Below are positions 63,125-64,000 of a stretch of 64,000 nt of DNA, piece by piece (position 1 is the first letter of the stretch; every line of letters starts with the position of its first letter). The translations under genes and the position numbers were made by a program. The stretch lies in assembly GCF_026410545.1 (NCBI RefSeq), contig NZ_JAPMIT010000001.1:62001-126000 (forward strand), read 5' to 3'. The stretch comes from Microbacterium sp. STN6. Its GTDB lineage: Bacteria; Actinomycetota; Actinomycetes; Actinomycetales; Microbacteriaceae. The notes beneath the pieces are model-generated. The model worked only from the letters and a program-made list of their open reading frames with translations, had not been told where the DNA came from and did not search any database.

Positions 63125-64000
63125 ATGAAGTACACACGACTCGGCAACTCAGGACTCAAGGTCAGCCGCATCGCCCTGGGATGCATGAGCTTCGGCGATC
63201 CCTCCAGCGGGCACCTCTCGTGGACGCTCCCGCAGGACGACGCCCTGCCGTTCTTCGAGCAGGCGCTGGAGAAGGGCATCACCTTCTGGGACACCGCCAA
63301 CGTCTACTCATACGGCGACTCCGAGCGGATCGTCGGCGAGGCGCTGCGCCGCTTCACCCACCGGGAAGAGATCGTGCTGGCGACCAAGGTATTCATCAAG
63401 GTCGGCGAGGGGCCAGGAGATAGCGGTCTCTCGCGCAAGGCGATCATGCAGCAGATCGACGCTTCCCTCAGCCGCCTCGGCACCGACTACGTGGACCTGT
63501 ACCAGATTCACCGCTTCGACCCTGAAACCCCGGTTGAGGAGACGATGGAGGCGCTGCACGACCTGGTGAAGGCCGGCAAGGTCCGCTACATCGGCGCGTC
63601 CGCGATGTGGGCGTGGCAGTTCGCCAAAATGCAGCACGCCGCCGACCTGCACGGCTGGACCCGATTCGTCTCCATGCAGGACCAGTACTCCCTCCTCTAC
63701 CGTGAGGAGGAGCGGGAGATGTTCGGCCTGCTCGCCGACCAGGGCGTCGGCAGCATCCCCTATAGCCTTCTCGCTAAGGGACGAGTCGCAAGGCCCGCCG
63801 GTGAGGCAACTAAGCGCTCTTCCGACGATCCCGTGGGCAACAAGTTCTTCGCCGACGCTGACCGCGACCGGCCCGTCATCAACGCCGTGCAGCGTATCGC
63901 CGAGTCACGCGGCGTCGCCATGGCGCAGGTCGCCATGGCCTGGGTGCTGAGCAACCCCGTCGTGACCGCACCCATCGTTGGCGCCACCAAACCACACCAC
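63125..64000 (+). CDS. Aldo/keto reductase (second, 3' partial)
   Basis: 292 codons are open from ATG 63125 to the window end, without a stop. Begins MKYTRLGNSGLKVSRIALGC; DTANVYSYGDSE holds D and Y, VLATKVF holds K, LYQIHRFDPETP holds H, and the NADP-binding GATKPHH reaches the edge. It matches the AKR of the YajO/YhdN group, and about 40 residues should be missing. Downstream of the first AKR by 14 bp. Confidence 0.9.
   Translation, partial: MKYTRLGNSGLKVSRIALGCMSFGDPSSGHLSWTLPQDDALPFFEQALEKGITFWDTANVYSYGDSERIVGEALRRFTHREEIVLATKVFIKVGEGPGDSGLSRKAIMQQIDASLSRLGTDYVDLYQIHRFDPETPVEETMEALHDLVKAGKVRYIGASAMWAWQFAKMQHAADLHGWTRFVSMQDQYSLLYREEEREMFGLLADQGVGSIPYSLLAKGRVARPAGEATKRSSDDPVGNKFFADADRDRPVINAVQRIAESRGVAMAQVAMAWVLSNPVVTAPIVGATKPHH

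Overview
The window is chromosomal DNA from a high-GC Gram-positive actinobacterium. It most resembles Microbacteriaceae (Leifsonia/Microbacterium-like). The reasons are the GC-rich third codon positions, the frequent GTG starts, the long acidic NusG, the SigK/RskA/fasciclin module, and a chromosome backbone with hadAB-type dehydratases, murB, tRNA-Trp, secE, nusG, rplK and rplA. No rRNA, CRISPR array, insertion sequence, integrase or plasmid function was found.

Layout. (1) 1-3.9 kb: the end of a maltose-type sugar ABC transporter (MalF partial, MalG) overlapping a GH13 alpha-glycosidase. (2) 3.97-4.18 kb: tRNA-Thr(GGT), tRNA-Met(CAT) and a terminator. (3) 4.2-6.75 kb: a lower-GC insert carrying a probable AbiEi/AbiEii-like (type IV toxin-antitoxin / abortive infection) gene pair. 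(4) 6.8-9.45 kb: two divergent regulator/enzyme pairs (MarR with an epoxide-hydrolase-like enzyme; HxlR with an NAD(P)-binding reductase). (5) 9.45-14.9 kb: two large zinc-ribbon membrane proteins, a VIT1/CCC1-type metal transporter, and a 27-residue peptide gene ending Cys-Asp-Ser-Cys-Gln with a very palindromic promoter. (6) 14.9-19.1 kb: hot-dog dehydratase pair, MurB and a drug-export-type ABC pair. (7) 19.1-27.4 kb: hairpin repeats, PspC-domain envelope-stress genes with one two-component system, then a second two-component system with its ABC exporter. (8) 27.8-32.2 kb: aminotransferase, tRNA-Trp, secE-nusG-rplK-rplA. (9) 32.2-36.5 kb: GNAT, oxidoreductase, a Pr6Pr membrane protein, a YqaJ-type nuclease and a ROK regulator. 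(10) 36.6-40.9 kb: a sugar operon with two TIM-barrel isomerase/epimerases and two Gfo/Idh/MocA dehydrogenases, split by a 59-bp tandem array. (11) 40.9-44.9 kb: a SigK/RskA/fasciclin operon divergent from a molybdopterin oxidoreductase. (12) 45-61.2 kb: sulfatase, peptide-type ABC importer with a fused permease-ATPase, two esterases, GH1 glucosidase, LysR regulator, quercetinase-like bicupin and GH78 alpha-L-rhamnosidase. (13) 61.3-64 kb: MmyB-type HTH regulator and two aldo-keto reductases, the last cut by the window end.

How the parts fit. The most coherent accessory unit is 45-61 kb. Rhamnosidase, glucosidase, a quercetin 2,3-dioxygenase-like bicupin, esterases, an importer and a regulator together look like a locus for taking apart plant flavonol glycosides such as rutin; this is an inference from gene content. 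The 36.6-40.9 kb operon adds oxidative sugar (possibly keto-glycoside) metabolism under a ROK regulator. The 4.2-14.9 kb stretch separates the tRNA-Thr/Met pair from hadAB, genes that lie close together in many actinobacteria, so it is probably an accessory insertion.

A dispersed hairpin repeat (core GGTTGAGGAGCGCC ... GTCTCGAAACC) occurs in at least six intergenic places and is tandemly amplified in two of them (31-bp and 59-bp periods). Hexanucleotide GGTGCN microsatellites recur inside several unrelated genes.
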